Under the pieces are notes generated by a model, which was not told where the DNA came from, did not search any database, and was given only the letters and a program-made list of their open reading frames with translations. Position numbers and translations under genes: made by a program. Positions 1-9,229 of a stretch of 64,000 bases of DNA are shown here, piece after piece. This stretch comes from Neolewinella antarctica (GTDB lineage Bacteria > Bacteroidota > Bacteroidia > Chitinophagales > Saprospiraceae). The stretch lies in contig NZ_JAATJH010000001.1 in assembly GCF_011927835.1 (NCBI RefSeq), forward strand, positions 635,104 to 699,103. Reading direction: 5' to 3'. Each line of letters starts with the position of its first letter. Position 1 is the first letter of the stretch.

Positions 1-964
1 ATTCTTGCTCGGTTCCTTTCACTTCCCGCCACTCTTCCCCGATGCGTTTTAGGTAAGGCGCGAAGGCCGCGCGTTGCTGATCGGTTAGGCGCTCCATTTG
101 CCAAGTAAAGCCTTTCACCCGGTCGAAATCCGGGTCGGTAATGAAGCCGGCGCCGCCCGTTCCCGGGTCGGGGTACTGGTATTCTTTCATCACCTTCAGG
201 TCTTCGCTCGTGAACATGTCGGCGATGCGCATGTCGGCGTGGGCGGCGGCGGGGCGGCCCGCGTAGTCGTCCCGCAGCGTGGCCGGTTCCGGATAGCGTT
301 TGTCGAGCAAGCCCGGTAGGTCACTAGTGTCGGGCATCCAGTTGCGGTGCGGTGCCTTGTGCCAGTAGAGCATCATGAAGGGTTGGTCGGTGGGGTCGTT
401 CGCGGCGCGTTCGAGTTCTTCCAGCGCGTACTCCGTGATGATGTTGGTCGTGTAACCTTCCTGCCGGTCCAGCGTATCGCCGTTGTGGACGAAGACCGGG
501 TAGTAGTAGTTCCCCTGGCCCACCAAGCCACGGAATTCGTCGATGCCGCGCGGCCGGGCCTGGAGGTGGTGTTTACCGATCAGCGAGGTACGGTAGCCGG
601 CGTCGTGGAGCGCTTCGGGGAAGGTCCACTGGTCGGGGTTGAACGGGCTCAAGTTATCGATCTTTCCGTTCAGGTGGCTGTACTTTCCAGTGAGAATCGC
701 CGCGCGGCTCGGTGCACAGATGGAGTTCGTCACAAAACTGTTCCGGAACACCACGCCCTCGTTTCCGATCCGGTCGAGGTTTGGCGTTTCAGTCAGTTCA
801 TCCGTGTACGCCGAGATCGCCTTCTGGGCGTGGTCGTCGGACATGATGAACAGGATGTTGGGCCGGGGCAAAGCTTCCGTTACGGTCTCGGGGGCGCCCC
901 GATAGCTATCGGGGCAGGAGCAGAGTAATACCGAGAGGAGCAGAAAAGCGTAGTAATTGCGCAT
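1..964 (-). CDS. S1-family sulfatase, lipoprotein (3' end beyond window)
   Basis: Reading the minus strand from ATG at 964 gives an open frame to the window edge. It starts with a lipoprotein-type leader (Cys at about residue 15 or 17), then the metal-binding SDDH stretch (about residues 42-45) and the sulfatase signature CAPSR (residues 83-87), whose Cys is converted to formylglycine in the alkaline-phosphatase-like S1 sulfatases. At least 321 residues are present and the C-terminus is missing. It would hydrolyse sulfate esters in the periplasm or at the cell surface. It lies 97 bp behind susD in the same direction, so it may close the operon or be a separate unit. Oddity: the palindrome CCCCGATAGCTATCGGGG lies in frame right after the lipobox and encodes PDSYRG. 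The substrate cannot be told from sequence. Confidence 0.9.
   Translation of the reverse strand, partial: MRNYYAFLLLSVLLCSCPDSYRGAPETVTEALPRPNILFIMSDDHAQKAISAYTDELTETPNLDRIGNEGVVFRNSFVTNSICAPSRAAILTGKYSHLNGKIDNLSPFNPDQWTFPEALHDAGYRTSLIGKHHLQARPRGIDEFRGLVGQGNYYYPVFVHNGDTLDRQEGYTTNIITEYALEELERAANDPTDQPFMMLYWHKAPHRNWMPDTSDLPGLLDKRYPEPATLRDDYAGRPAAAHADMRIADMFTSEDLKVMKEYQYPDPGTGGAGFITDPDFDRVKGFTWQMERLTDQQRAAFAPYLKRIGEEWREVKGTEQE
897..914. repeat. 18-bp perfect palindrome CCCCGATAGCTATCGGGG, copy 1
   Basis: A perfect palindrome inside the start of the sulfatase gene, read as PDSYRG. The same 18 bases occur in bshC at 24437-24454 in the same reading frame. Confidence 0.85.
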
Positions 965-1061
965 GGAGATGTAGTTAAGTTCTGCAACTTATTTTACTTG
1001 GTGATTAATGTCACCCGGATTTATTCGAAACCAAAAGACTATGTGCGCCTACGCTATTACT

Positions 1062-2528
1062 CTACTGCACGTACCCGGGGTTCTGTTCCAGTAGCCCCAA
1101 ACTAAGCTCAATGTCCCCCTGCGGAATTGGAAACAACTCATGTTTACCCTCCACAAAGTTTTTACCAAGCGCCTTCATGACGGAGGCGGCGCGGTTCGTC
1201 CGGACCAGATCGAACCAGCGGTGCTGCTCCATCGCCAGTTCTACCCGGCGCTCCCGTAGTATGGCGGCCCGTAGTTGACCTTGATCGGTTGTCGTCACGT
1301 CCGGGAGAAAGCGGGTGCTCGTTCCCCGGGCGCGGGCGCGGATTTGATTCAGGTAAACCAAAGCTTCCGCCTGACGGCCAGTTTCGTTAAGTGCTTCGCT
1401 AGCGATTAAGATTAAGTCGGCGTAGCGAAAAATGCGAATGTTGCCGGGGCCATTACCGTTGCCACCGGGGTGATCGACGACGAATGCTTTTTGGTTGAAC
1501 CGAGGGTTCACGATATCCGGATTGGGCTGAACGACGTTAGAACCGTCGGGCAAAATTTCTCCCACGTAAAGGATGGTGGCTTCCCGCCGGGGGTCTCCTA
1601 ATTCAAAAGCGCCGATCAAGTCATCGCTCGGACGGTTAAAACCCCAACCCAGATTCGTAGCACCGCGCACGCCCTGTACCTCGTTGTACTGCGTACCGCC
1701 TCCACCCGTCTCGTAAGCTGCGGCCTGTACTTCAAAGATGCTCTCGGAAGCATTTTCACCGGCCTGGGTGAAAATGCCCTGGTAGGTAGGTAACAAAGCA
1801 TATTCGTTACTATTGATGACTTCCTCAGCCAGGTTCGCCGCGTTGGCAAATTCACCACGGGTCAGTGCCACCTTCGCCAGGAGAGACTTAGCGGCCCCAC
1901 TGGTCGCGCGACCGAGATCTTTGGCCGCATATTCGGATTTTTCGGGCAGGACGCTCGCCGCAAATTCAAGGTCACTGATGATCTGCGCGTACACGTCCTC
2001 CAGTGGCGCACGGGCCATTAAGTTAGTTTCGGGGAAGGGAGTGGTGATGAGCACTACGTCACCAAACCACCGGACGAGGTTGAAATAGTAATGCCCCCGG
2101 AGGAAACGAGCCTCGGCGATCAAACGCGCCCGCAAGTCCTCATCCATTTCCGGGACGGTGGGAATGCGCTCGATGGCCAGGTTGGCCCGGAAGATACCGT
2201 CGTAATAGCCGGCCCAAACGCCCGTAGGACCATTGTTGGAGGGGCCATGGGTAAATTCGTCCAGTTCCTGTAGATAGTTAGCGTCGCCGGGGACGCTTCC
2301 TTTTTCCGCGTCATCGCTGACGATGTCCGTCATACCGATGAACGGAAATACGTGTACCTGGAAAGAGCGCAATTGATTATAAACCGCATTAATCGATTGC
2401 TCGGCCTGTTCCCCGTCTTTAAAGAAATTTTCGAGCGTGATGCTTCCCTGGGGCGTACGCTCCAGCACGTCACTGCATCCCATCAGTAAACTGAGACTCA
2501 ATATCAATGCTACTATTCCGTATTTCAT
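1062..2528 (-). CDS. SusD/RagB-family glycan-binding lipoprotein
   Basis: 488 residues from ATG at 2528; an upstream in-frame codon at 2561 would overlap the end of susC and precede the signal peptide, so the later start is chosen. The leader MKYGIVALILSLSLLMGCSD ends in a lipobox Cys. The body has the family pattern: an N-terminal ENFFKDGEQAEQSINAVYNQLR helix region, TPR-like helices, and a C-terminal LRERRVELAMEQHRWFDLVR block typical of SusD. SusD proteins sit on the outer leaflet as a lid on the SusC transporter and capture oligosaccharides. It lies 19 bp after susC, so the two are co-transcribed. Length is normal for the family. Confidence 0.95.
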   Translation of the reverse strand: MKYGIVALILSLSLLMGCSDVLERTPQGSITLENFFKDGEQAEQSINAVYNQLRSFQVHVFPFIGMTDIVSDDAEKGSVPGDANYLQELDEFTHGPSNNGPTGVWAGYYDGIFRANLAIERIPTVPEMDEDLRARLIAEARFLRGHYYFNLVRWFGDVVLITTPFPETNLMARAPLEDVYAQIISDLEFAASVLPEKSEYAAKDLGRATSGAAKSLLAKVALTRGEFANAANLAEEVINSNEYALLPTYQGIFTQAGENASESIFEVQAAAYETGGGGTQYNEVQGVRGATNLGWGFNRPSDDLIGAFELGDPRREATILYVGEILPDGSNVVQPNPDIVNPRFNQKAFVVDHPGGNGNGPGNIRIFRYADLILIASEALNETGRQAEALVYLNQIRARARGTSTRFLPDVTTTDQGQLRAAILRERRVELAMEQHRWFDLVRTNRAASVMKALGKNFVEGKHELFPIPQGDIELSLGLLEQNPGYVQ

Positions 2529-2547
2529 GATCTGATATTTTTTATGG

Positions 2548-5538
2548 TTAAAAGCTGGCATCCAGGCCGAAAGTGACGATGCGAGATACCGGATAGAGCG
2601 TGCCGCGGTCGATGCCGCTACTGAACTGCCCTCCGGGGTAGACTTCAGGATTGTAGCCTGAATATTCCTGACTGGTTAGGAGGTTAGTCCCGTTTACGTA
2701 AACGCGAAAACGCTGCATTCGGATCTTCTGGCTGATGTCGGCCGGCAGTGTGTAACCCAATTGTAAGCTTCTGAGCCTGATGTAGTTACCACTCTCGATG
2801 TAGCGGGAAGAAACGGTCTCTACGTTCTGTCCGGCAAGCGTAGCCAGGGGGCCGGTGTTGCTCGATCCCTCACCGTTGAATCGGTCCAGGAAGAAAGTCT
2901 CCTGGTTGTAAGTTCCAAAACGACTCGCCCGCTTGGCGTTAAGTATCTCGTTGCCAAACTGGCCGGTTAAGCCAAAATTAAGGTCCACGCCCGCGTAACG
3001 AATGGAGCCATTCACGCCGATGATCAAATCGGGAATCGGGGAGCCAAGCAGCGTACGATCCGCGGCGGTAACTTCTCCGTCTCCATTGCGATCCCGAAAG
3101 CGCAGGTCACCGATAACTTGCTGTCCTAGCTGCGGAAAAGTCCCCAGTTCGTCTTCGTTCTGGAAGACACCGTCGAGTTCGTAACCATAGAACCCGCCGA
3201 TGGGGTAGCCCTTCACCCCGCGCGTGCTGTTGACGCCACCGATGCCGAAGCCACCGTCAAAAAACTCGCCGCCCTCACCGTCGATACTTAGAATTTCGTT
3301 ATCGAGGAAAGTAGCGTTTCCGCCGATAGAATAACTGAACTTCCCGGCAGTCTCCCGCCAGTTGATGTTGAGCTCGACGCCGCGGTTGACGACTTTAGCA
3401 ATATTTTGAAAAGGCTCCGTCGCTCCGATGTAATCGGGAATAGGTGCCCGATAAAGTAGCCCATCGGTCACCTTATCGAAAAAGTCTACGTCGACCAGCA
3501 GCCGGTTGGACAGGAAGCCCATCTCTATCCCGAAGTCGAACTGAGTAGTCTCTTCCCAACGCAAATTAGGATTGGCCAGCGCCTGTAGTGTTTGTCCGAT
3601 GTTCAACGCTTCGTCCGAACCGAACACGGCATTCAAACCTGAATTAACCAGGGCGGTGAATCGATCCTGACCGATTCGGTCATTTCCCGTCACGCCGTAG
3701 CTGGACCTGATCTTCATGCGGGAAAACAACTCCCCCCCATCCCAGAAGCCTTCCCGGCTGATGTTCCAACCCAATCCTACCGAGGGAAAGAAACCCCTGC
3801 GAAAGTTGGCGCCGAAGCGGGATGACCCATCACTGCGGGCGGAAACGGTCAGCAGGTAGCGGCCGTCATAATTATAATTTACGCGGCCCAGGAAACTTTC
3901 CACCCCAAAGGTTCCCCCGTTGATGCCGTTTCCGTTCGTGGCCGTCATTTGGTCGCCCAGTCCGAGGTATAGTAAGGACGGGTCGCTGCCCTGGATGCGT
4001 TGCCGTCCGCCACTGACGAACTCACCAAACTGATCTTGGTACGTAATCCCCACCAAGCCATCGACGTGGTGGAGGCCGAAATCATTGCTGTAATCGACGG
4101 TATTTTCCCACAACCAGTTGCGCTGATACGAACTGGTCAAATTAAGATCGTTGATCTCGTTCTGCTGCGCCGCGGAGACGAAGAACACCGGACTGAAACG
4201 GCGGTTAAACCCGGCGGAAAAGTCAAGGCCAAAGTTGCTCCTGAACGTAAAGTGCTTCAGGAAATCCGCTTCCAGGTAAGCACTGCCCACCCCGCGGTAG
4301 TCTTGGCCCTTGTTGTAATTGTAAAACTGGGTTGCCAACGGATTACCGCTATTACCCCGTAAAGAAGTATCCCCGAAGTTTCCCAACGAATCCCTTGGTT
4401 CGGTGATCGGGTCGGCCCGGTAAGCGCCCTGCAGAATGCCACCAGCGTTCTGGTTATCCGATTTCGAGTAGATAAAGCTGCTGTTCAACCCGACCCGCAG
4501 CCAACTCTTGATGCTACGCGAGGTATTGAGGCGAACCGTCAGCCGGTCGAAACCGGAACCGTCGATAATGCCTTGCTGGCTAAAATAATTAGTACTCAAA
4601 TTGAAACCACCCTTATCACCACCTCCCTGGAAGGAAAGCTGTACGCTGCTGATGGGTGCGGTTTGAAAGATCAGGTCTTGCCAGTCCGTCCCCTCGCCTA
4701 ATGACTCCGGGTCCGCGTAGCGGGGTGCGCGGCCACTATTTGCGTCGATCTCGTTGACGATCGTTGCGTACTCCGTGGCGTTCAGCAAGTCGAGCCGGCG
4801 GCTCACTTCCTGGGTGCCGGTGTAAGCACTTACGCTGACTTGTCCATCACCGCCCCCCGTGCCTTGCTTGGTCGTGATGATGAGGACTCCGTTGGCCCCC
4901 CGTGCGCCGTAAATGGCGGTTGCCGACGCATCCTTCAGGACGGATACGTTGGCTACGTCCGCCGGATTGATAAAATCTATATCGCTCAGGATCATCCCAT
5001 CCACCACGAAAAGTGGGCTGGCATCGCCAAAGGTTCCAACGCCACGAATCCGAAAAATGGCGCCCGCGCCCGGCGCGCCCGACGTAGGAATAATCTGGAG
5101 CCCACTCACCTTTCCCTGCAGCGCCTGCCCAAGGTTTTGGGTAGGAATGTCCATCAACTCCTGCGCGTCGACCACGGCAACCGCGCCAGTTAAGTCACTC
5201 TTTTGCTGGATGCCGTAGCCGACCACAACCACCTCGTTCAGCGTTTCGGTAGCCTCGCTCATCAAAATATCCACCTGCGTCCGCCCCGCGATCTGTTCTT
5301 TAATTTCCCGGTAACCCAGGTAAGTAAACCCAAGTGCTTCGGTGCCTTCTGGGACCGAAAGACTGTACTTCCCATCAATGTCCGTAATGGTTCCGGAGGT
5401 CGTGCCGATGGCGCGTACGCTTACCCCGATCAGGGCATCCGTCCCGTCCGTAACCGTTCCCGAAATGGTCGTTTGGGCGCGGACGCAGGTGCAGAGCAGG
5501 GTGAAAAAAGCAAAGAAAATTAGTAATCGTTTTTGCAT
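2548..5538 (-). CDS. SusC/RagA-family TonB-linked outer membrane transporter
   Basis: 996 residues from ATG at 5538. Signal peptide (about 1-21, ending VRAQ), then a carboxypeptidase-regulatory-like domain (about 22-100; GTVTDGTDALIGVSVRAIGT), the SusC TonB-box/plug region (EVVVVGYGIQQKSDLTGAV; plug ending SVLKDASATAIYGARGANG) and a beta-barrel ending in ...IVTFGLDASF with an aromatic last residue. It would import oligosaccharides across the outer membrane using TonB energy, paired with the SusD that follows. The stop of the upstream GH3 gene lies 3 bp before its start, so it belongs to the glucan operon. Confidence 0.96.
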   Translation of the reverse strand: MQKRLLIFFAFFTLLCTCVRAQTTISGTVTDGTDALIGVSVRAIGTTSGTITDIDGKYSLSVPEGTEALGFTYLGYREIKEQIAGRTQVDILMSEATETLNEVVVVGYGIQQKSDLTGAVAVVDAQELMDIPTQNLGQALQGKVSGLQIIPTSGAPGAGAIFRIRGVGTFGDASPLFVVDGMILSDIDFINPADVANVSVLKDASATAIYGARGANGVLIITTKQGTGGGDGQVSVSAYTGTQEVSRRLDLLNATEYATIVNEIDANSGRAPRYADPESLGEGTDWQDLIFQTAPISSVQLSFQGGGDKGGFNLSTNYFSQQGIIDGSGFDRLTVRLNTSRSIKSWLRVGLNSSFIYSKSDNQNAGGILQGAYRADPITEPRDSLGNFGDTSLRGNSGNPLATQFYNYNKGQDYRGVGSAYLEADFLKHFTFRSNFGLDFSAGFNRRFSPVFFVSAAQQNEINDLNLTSSYQRNWLWENTVDYSNDFGLHHVDGLVGITYQDQFGEFVSGGRQRIQGSDPSLLYLGLGDQMTATNGNGINGGTFGVESFLGRVNYNYDGRYLLTVSARSDGSSRFGANFRRGFFPSVGLGWNISREGFWDGGELFSRMKIRSSYGVTGNDRIGQDRFTALVNSGLNAVFGSDEALNIGQTLQALANPNLRWEETTQFDFGIEMGFLSNRLLVDVDFFDKVTDGLLYRAPIPDYIGATEPFQNIAKVVNRGVELNINWRETAGKFSYSIGGNATFLDNEILSIDGEGGEFFDGGFGIGGVNSTRGVKGYPIGGFYGYELDGVFQNEDELGTFPQLGQQVIGDLRFRDRNGDGEVTAADRTLLGSPIPDLIIGVNGSIRYAGVDLNFGLTGQFGNEILNAKRASRFGTYNQETFFLDRFNGEGSSNTGPLATLAGQNVETVSSRYIESGNYIRLRSLQLGYTLPADISQKIRMQRFRVYVNGTNLLTSQEYSGYNPEVYPGGQFSSGIDRGTLYPVSRIVTFGLDASF

Positions 5539-5541
5539 GAT

Positions 5542-7764
5542 TTATCGCTTCAGTGAGGGTGAGTTAAGTGAAAATTCGGCACCGTTCTCCGTGGTGGAAC
5601 TGCCGCCGATAAATACCGTGAACCGCCCCGGCTCGCTACCGAACGTGCGGTCGCGGCGGTGGAAGGACAGGTCCTGGCTGGTTAGTTTAAACGTGATGTT
5701 CTGCGTCTCCCCGGCACGCAGCAGGACGCGCTGGAATGCTTTTAATTCCCGCACCGGCCGCGTGACGCTCCCGACGTGGTCTTTCAGGTAGAGTTGTACT
5801 ACTTCGTGCCCATCCACCCCGCCGGTGTTGGACACCGTTACCGTGACGGTCAGCGTGTCGTTCCGATTCAGTTCCTGGCCGCTCAGCGTTGGTGCTCCGT
5901 AACTGAACGACGTATAACTAAGGCCGTACCCGAATGGATATAGGGGCAGGTTACTCTCGTCGATGTACTTACTGACGTACTTGCCAGTTTCGTCCAATTT
6001 TGGCCGCCCCGTATTTTTCATACTGTAAAAGATTGGTACCTGACCGACGGACCGGGGAAAGGTCATTGGCAACTTGCCGGCGGGGTTATACGCACCGAAA
6101 AGCACGTCCGCCACGGCATTGCCCGCCTCCGTCCCTGGGTACCAAGCCTCGACGATGGCGCTGGCCGTAGAATCAATTCCCGTGAGCGTCAGCGGGCGAC
6201 CGTTGAACAGCACGACCACCACGGGCTTACCGGTAGCCGCGAGTTGGCGAATCATATCTTCTTGCCCCCGCGGCAGATTGATATCGGTCCGGCTGGCGGC
6301 TTCACCGCTCTCGAACCATTTTTCCCCGGCGGCTACGACAATCACGTCGGCGTCGGCAGCTTGCGCGAGTGCCTGGTCCACTTCCTTTACGTAGGTAAGT
6401 TGCTTAGCGTCAGCCATCACTGCTTGCATCCCAGTCAGTAGCGTCACACAGTCGGCGGCCCGGCCGTCTCCGTGCCAAGCACCGAGCATATCGGCCTTGC
6501 TGTCCGCCAACGGGCCGGTGAGCAAGATCTTCTTTTCGGACTTAGCCAGGGGTAATACGTCGTTCTCGTTCTTGAGCAACACTAAGCTTTCCCGGCCAAT
6601 CCGACGGGCTGCGGCCCGGTGCTCATCCGTCAGGATACTGGTTTCCTGCCGCTCATTATTGAAATAGGCGTAAGGGTCGTCGAACAGCCCGGCGGCGTAC
6701 TTCATGCGGAGGACGCGGCGGACGGCTTCGTCAACCTGGTCCATCGCAACTTCCCCCTTCTTGACCTGGTCGGCCAGATGGTTGTAGAACACGGCTCCTT
6801 GCATATCCATGTCGACACCGGCGTTCGCGGCCATTATTCCGGCGTCGGCCTCGTCCGCAACGACTCCGTGGGGAACCATCTCGTTGATGCTCGTGTAATC
6901 CGTCACCACAAAGCCCATGAAGCCCCAGCGGTCGCGCAAGATTTCCGTGAGGAGTTTATGGCTTCCGGATGCAGGTATTCCGTCCAGTTCGTTAAAGCTG
7001 GTCATGAACGTCGCGACGCCAGCGTCCAGCGTTGCCTTGAAGGGTGGCAGGTATATTTCTTCCAGTACCCGTTCGGAGATGTCGACGGTGTGGTAATCGC
7101 GACCAGCCTGTCCGGCCCCGTAGGCGGCGAAATGTTTGGCGCAGGCCAGCACGGTCGTTGGGTCACGCAGGTCGTCGCCCTGGAAGCCCTTCACGCGGGC
7201 GGCGGCCATTACGGAACTGAGGTAAACGTCTTCGCCCGCTCCTTCCATCACGCGCCCCCAACGGGGGTCACGAGCGATGTCTACCATTGGCGCAAACGTC
7301 CAGTGCAGACCGGCGGCGGCGGATTCCTTCGCGGCAATCGCCGCGCTTTCCCGCGCGGCTTCCGGGTTAAAACTGGCGGTCTCGCCGAGGGGGATGGGAA
7401 ATATGGTCCGGTAGCCGTGGATCACATCGTAGCCAAAAATCAGGGGGATACCCAGGCGGGTGCCGTTCACGGCAAGTTCTTGCAGTTTCCGATTATAATC
7501 AACCGTATGGGCGTTGAAAATGGCACCGCACTTTCCGGCCTTGATGTCCGCCTGATACCCTTCCCGCAAGGTCGGGCCGGTCTTGACCCAGTCCGAGGTG
7601 AACAGCGTCATTTGTCCTACTTTTTCTTGCAGGGTCATCACGCTGATCAAGCTGTCGACCTTGGCCTCGTGCCCGGCGTTGTACCACGCCGGCACCGACT
7701 GCGCGGAGAGCACGGTAGTGATGCTGAAGAGCAGCAGGAGCGGTAGTGTATATCGTTTTATCAC
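5542..7764 (-). CDS. GH3 beta-glucosidase, secreted
   Basis: About 740 residues. A GTG at 7764 is preferred because it starts directly with a signal peptide (MIKRYTLPLLLLFSITTVLSAQ), whereas the earlier GTG at 7788 lies inside a hairpin arm. Domains in order: GH3 N-terminal TIM barrel (about 35-370) with KHFAAYG and the nucleophile Asp in FVVTDYTS (about residue 289), alpha/beta sandwich domain (about 395-600), and a C-terminal FN3-like domain (about 655-740; VVQLYLKDHVGSVTRPVREL). BglX-like enzymes remove terminal glucose from beta-linked oligosaccharides, likely in the periplasm. Its place between a GH144-type glucanase and susC fits final breakdown of beta-1,2-gluco-oligosaccharides; the linkage is inferred from context. 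Confidence 0.95.
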   Translation of the reverse strand: MIKRYTLPLLLLFSITTVLSAQSVPAWYNAGHEAKVDSLISVMTLQEKVGQMTLFTSDWVKTGPTLREGYQADIKAGKCGAIFNAHTVDYNRKLQELAVNGTRLGIPLIFGYDVIHGYRTIFPIPLGETASFNPEAARESAAIAAKESAAAGLHWTFAPMVDIARDPRWGRVMEGAGEDVYLSSVMAAARVKGFQGDDLRDPTTVLACAKHFAAYGAGQAGRDYHTVDISERVLEEIYLPPFKATLDAGVATFMTSFNELDGIPASGSHKLLTEILRDRWGFMGFVVTDYTSINEMVPHGVVADEADAGIMAANAGVDMDMQGAVFYNHLADQVKKGEVAMDQVDEAVRRVLRMKYAAGLFDDPYAYFNNERQETSILTDEHRAAARRIGRESLVLLKNENDVLPLAKSEKKILLTGPLADSKADMLGAWHGDGRAADCVTLLTGMQAVMADAKQLTYVKEVDQALAQAADADVIVVAAGEKWFESGEAASRTDINLPRGQEDMIRQLAATGKPVVVVLFNGRPLTLTGIDSTASAIVEAWYPGTEAGNAVADVLFGAYNPAGKLPMTFPRSVGQVPIFYSMKNTGRPKLDETGKYVSKYIDESNLPLYPFGYGLSYTSFSYGAPTLSGQELNRNDTLTVTVTVSNTGGVDGHEVVQLYLKDHVGSVTRPVRELKAFQRVLLRAGETQNITFKLTSQDLSFHRRDRTFGSEPGRFTVFIGGSSTTENGAEFSLNSPSLKR

Positions 7765-7781
7765 GTAAGTTTTGTTATAAA

Positions 7782-7826
7782 TTGTCACCCGGTCACCCGG
7801 TCATCCGACGGATGGCCGGGTGACAA
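7782..7826. promoter_or_regulatory. Intercistronic hairpin between the GH144-type and GH3 genes
   Basis: Arms 7794-7806 and 7810-7822 form a 13-bp stem (CACCCGGTCATCC / GGATGGCCGGGTG, one wobble pair) with a 3-base loop. A longer alternative pairs 7782-7792 with 7816-7826. There is no T-run, so it looks more like an mRNA processing or stability hairpin than an intrinsic terminator (inference). Confidence 0.6.
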
Positions 7827-7831
7827 GTACA

Positions 7832-9220
7832 TTATTTAGCGAGCCAGCCACCGGTAAATCCGGCCCTTTCGAGGCCTTTGCGGACGTAAGGATTGCGGCT
7901 CATCAAGTCCCAAACCAACCCAGACCGTTCATTTTCAATCTGTATCAAAATCGGCCCCTGGTCGATGCCCAGGTAGTCGACGTCAAACCAACCCTGCGGC
8001 CGGTCTTCGGTCACGTAGGTGAGGTTGAAGGCGTCCTTAAAACCGTACGGACCGACGAGGCTGTCGTAATGCGTCGTCCACATCTGCGCCAGCGCGGCTT
8101 CGCATTCTTGCGGGGCAAAGGGGAAACTGCCGCCGGCCGCGGTGGGCGTGATCGTGCCGTCATCAATGACGTGGCGGGCAGAAGCTCCCCGTGCCTTATA
8201 TCTCCAAAATTTCAGCTCCTTTCCATCCGCACCCTGCATCCTGCCGCCGGGCCCATCACACGCCGTGAGCCCCCACTGATCGGGCCCGTAGCCGACGAAA
8301 CCCGCTGAGTTTTCCACGCAGTGAGCGCGATTGGCTAGCGTCGCTTCGGTGCTATTTTTAAAATAATCGGAACCACGTTCCTGCATGTATGCATCCTGAA
8401 TACCGCGAAAGTCGACGTACATGTGGCTGTACTGGTGACCGAACAGGGGACTAAAATTGAGGTGATCGTACCCCTGAAATTCGTCCCAATCGTAAGTCTC
8501 CGTCCACTTTTTCCAGGCGTCGTCCGGCAACGGGTGCGTCGGCGAGCCGAGCCCGAGGACGAGTAAGATCATGGCCTCATTGTACCCGTGCCAGTCGGCT
8601 TTGATAAAACCCTTTCCCGGCTTCCAACCCATGCTGAGGCGCCCCTTTTCGTTGAGTGCCCAGTCCCACTCGACGCGTCGGTACAACTTGTCGGCGAGGT
8701 CGCGAATGGACTGCTCCGTTTCGTTGTCCCCGTCAAAGTAAGTCTGGGTAGAAAGCACCCCGGCCAGCAGTAATCCGCTGTCGATGGTGGACAACTCAGT
8801 CGTTTTGTAGCGCGTCGCGTCTTCGTAAGTCAGGAAGTGATAAAACAGGCCCTTGTAGCCGGACACGCCGCTTTCGGCATCGCCCTGCGGAAGTTCCCAC
8901 AATACTTCCAGCGTCTTTTGCACGCGGTCGGCGGCGGCTTGCCGCGTCACAAAACCGCGCTCGACGCCGATGAGATAGGACGTGAGGCCAAACCCGGTCG
9001 CGGCAATGCTACTGAAACGCCTGGTCGGCCAACGATCTGGGATCTGATAATTATCCTCGAGGGCCGTCTCCCAAAAGAAGTCGAATGTCCGCCGCTGGAC
9101 TTCGTCGAGCGAAAAAGGCACCGCCTCACCCCCCGCCACGACCCGCTCCACGGTGGAAGGAGTCTGGCAGGCGGTGAGGAGTGCCGCAAATACAAGTAGT
9201 AAGTAATTGACGCTTTTCAC
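7832..9220 (-). CDS. GH144-type endo-beta-1,2-glucanase-like lipoprotein
   Basis: 462 residues. Leader MKSVNYLLLVFAALLTACQT has a lipobox Cys. The mature protein is a single (alpha/alpha)6-type domain of the glucoamylase-like/GH144 family: RRTFDFFWE near the N-terminus, TIDSGLLLAGVL, WHGYNEAMILLVLGLGSP, FGHQYSHMYVDFRGI, WGLTACDGPGG, and a C-terminal YLGIDQGPILIQIENERSGLVWDLM block. GH144 enzymes cut beta-1,2-glucan to sophorose or sophoro-oligosaccharides. The stop of the five-module gene is 9 bp upstream. This copy has no T9SS tail and should be a surface or periplasmic lipoprotein, unlike its paralogue at 11990-13849. Family assignment rests on recognised motifs. Confidence 0.85.
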   Translation of the reverse strand: MKSVNYLLLVFAALLTACQTPSTVERVVAGGEAVPFSLDEVQRRTFDFFWETALEDNYQIPDRWPTRRFSSIAATGFGLTSYLIGVERGFVTRQAAADRVQKTLEVLWELPQGDAESGVSGYKGLFYHFLTYEDATRYKTTELSTIDSGLLLAGVLSTQTYFDGDNETEQSIRDLADKLYRRVEWDWALNEKGRLSMGWKPGKGFIKADWHGYNEAMILLVLGLGSPTHPLPDDAWKKWTETYDWDEFQGYDHLNFSPLFGHQYSHMYVDFRGIQDAYMQERGSDYFKNSTEATLANRAHCVENSAGFVGYGPDQWGLTACDGPGGRMQGADGKELKFWRYKARGASARHVIDDGTITPTAAGGSFPFAPQECEAALAQMWTTHYDSLVGPYGFKDAFNLTYVTEDRPQGWFDVDYLGIDQGPILIQIENERSGLVWDLMSRNPYVRKGLERAGFTGGWLAK

Positions 9221-9229
9221 TGGTAAGGT

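Noticed and set aside
347..928. 193-residue plus-strand ORF at the left edge
   Set aside because: Antisense to the sulfatase, which has recognisable motifs.
6619..7746. 375-residue plus-strand ORF
   Set aside because: Lies wholly antisense to the GH3 gene; composition reflects the opposite strand of a GC-rich gene.
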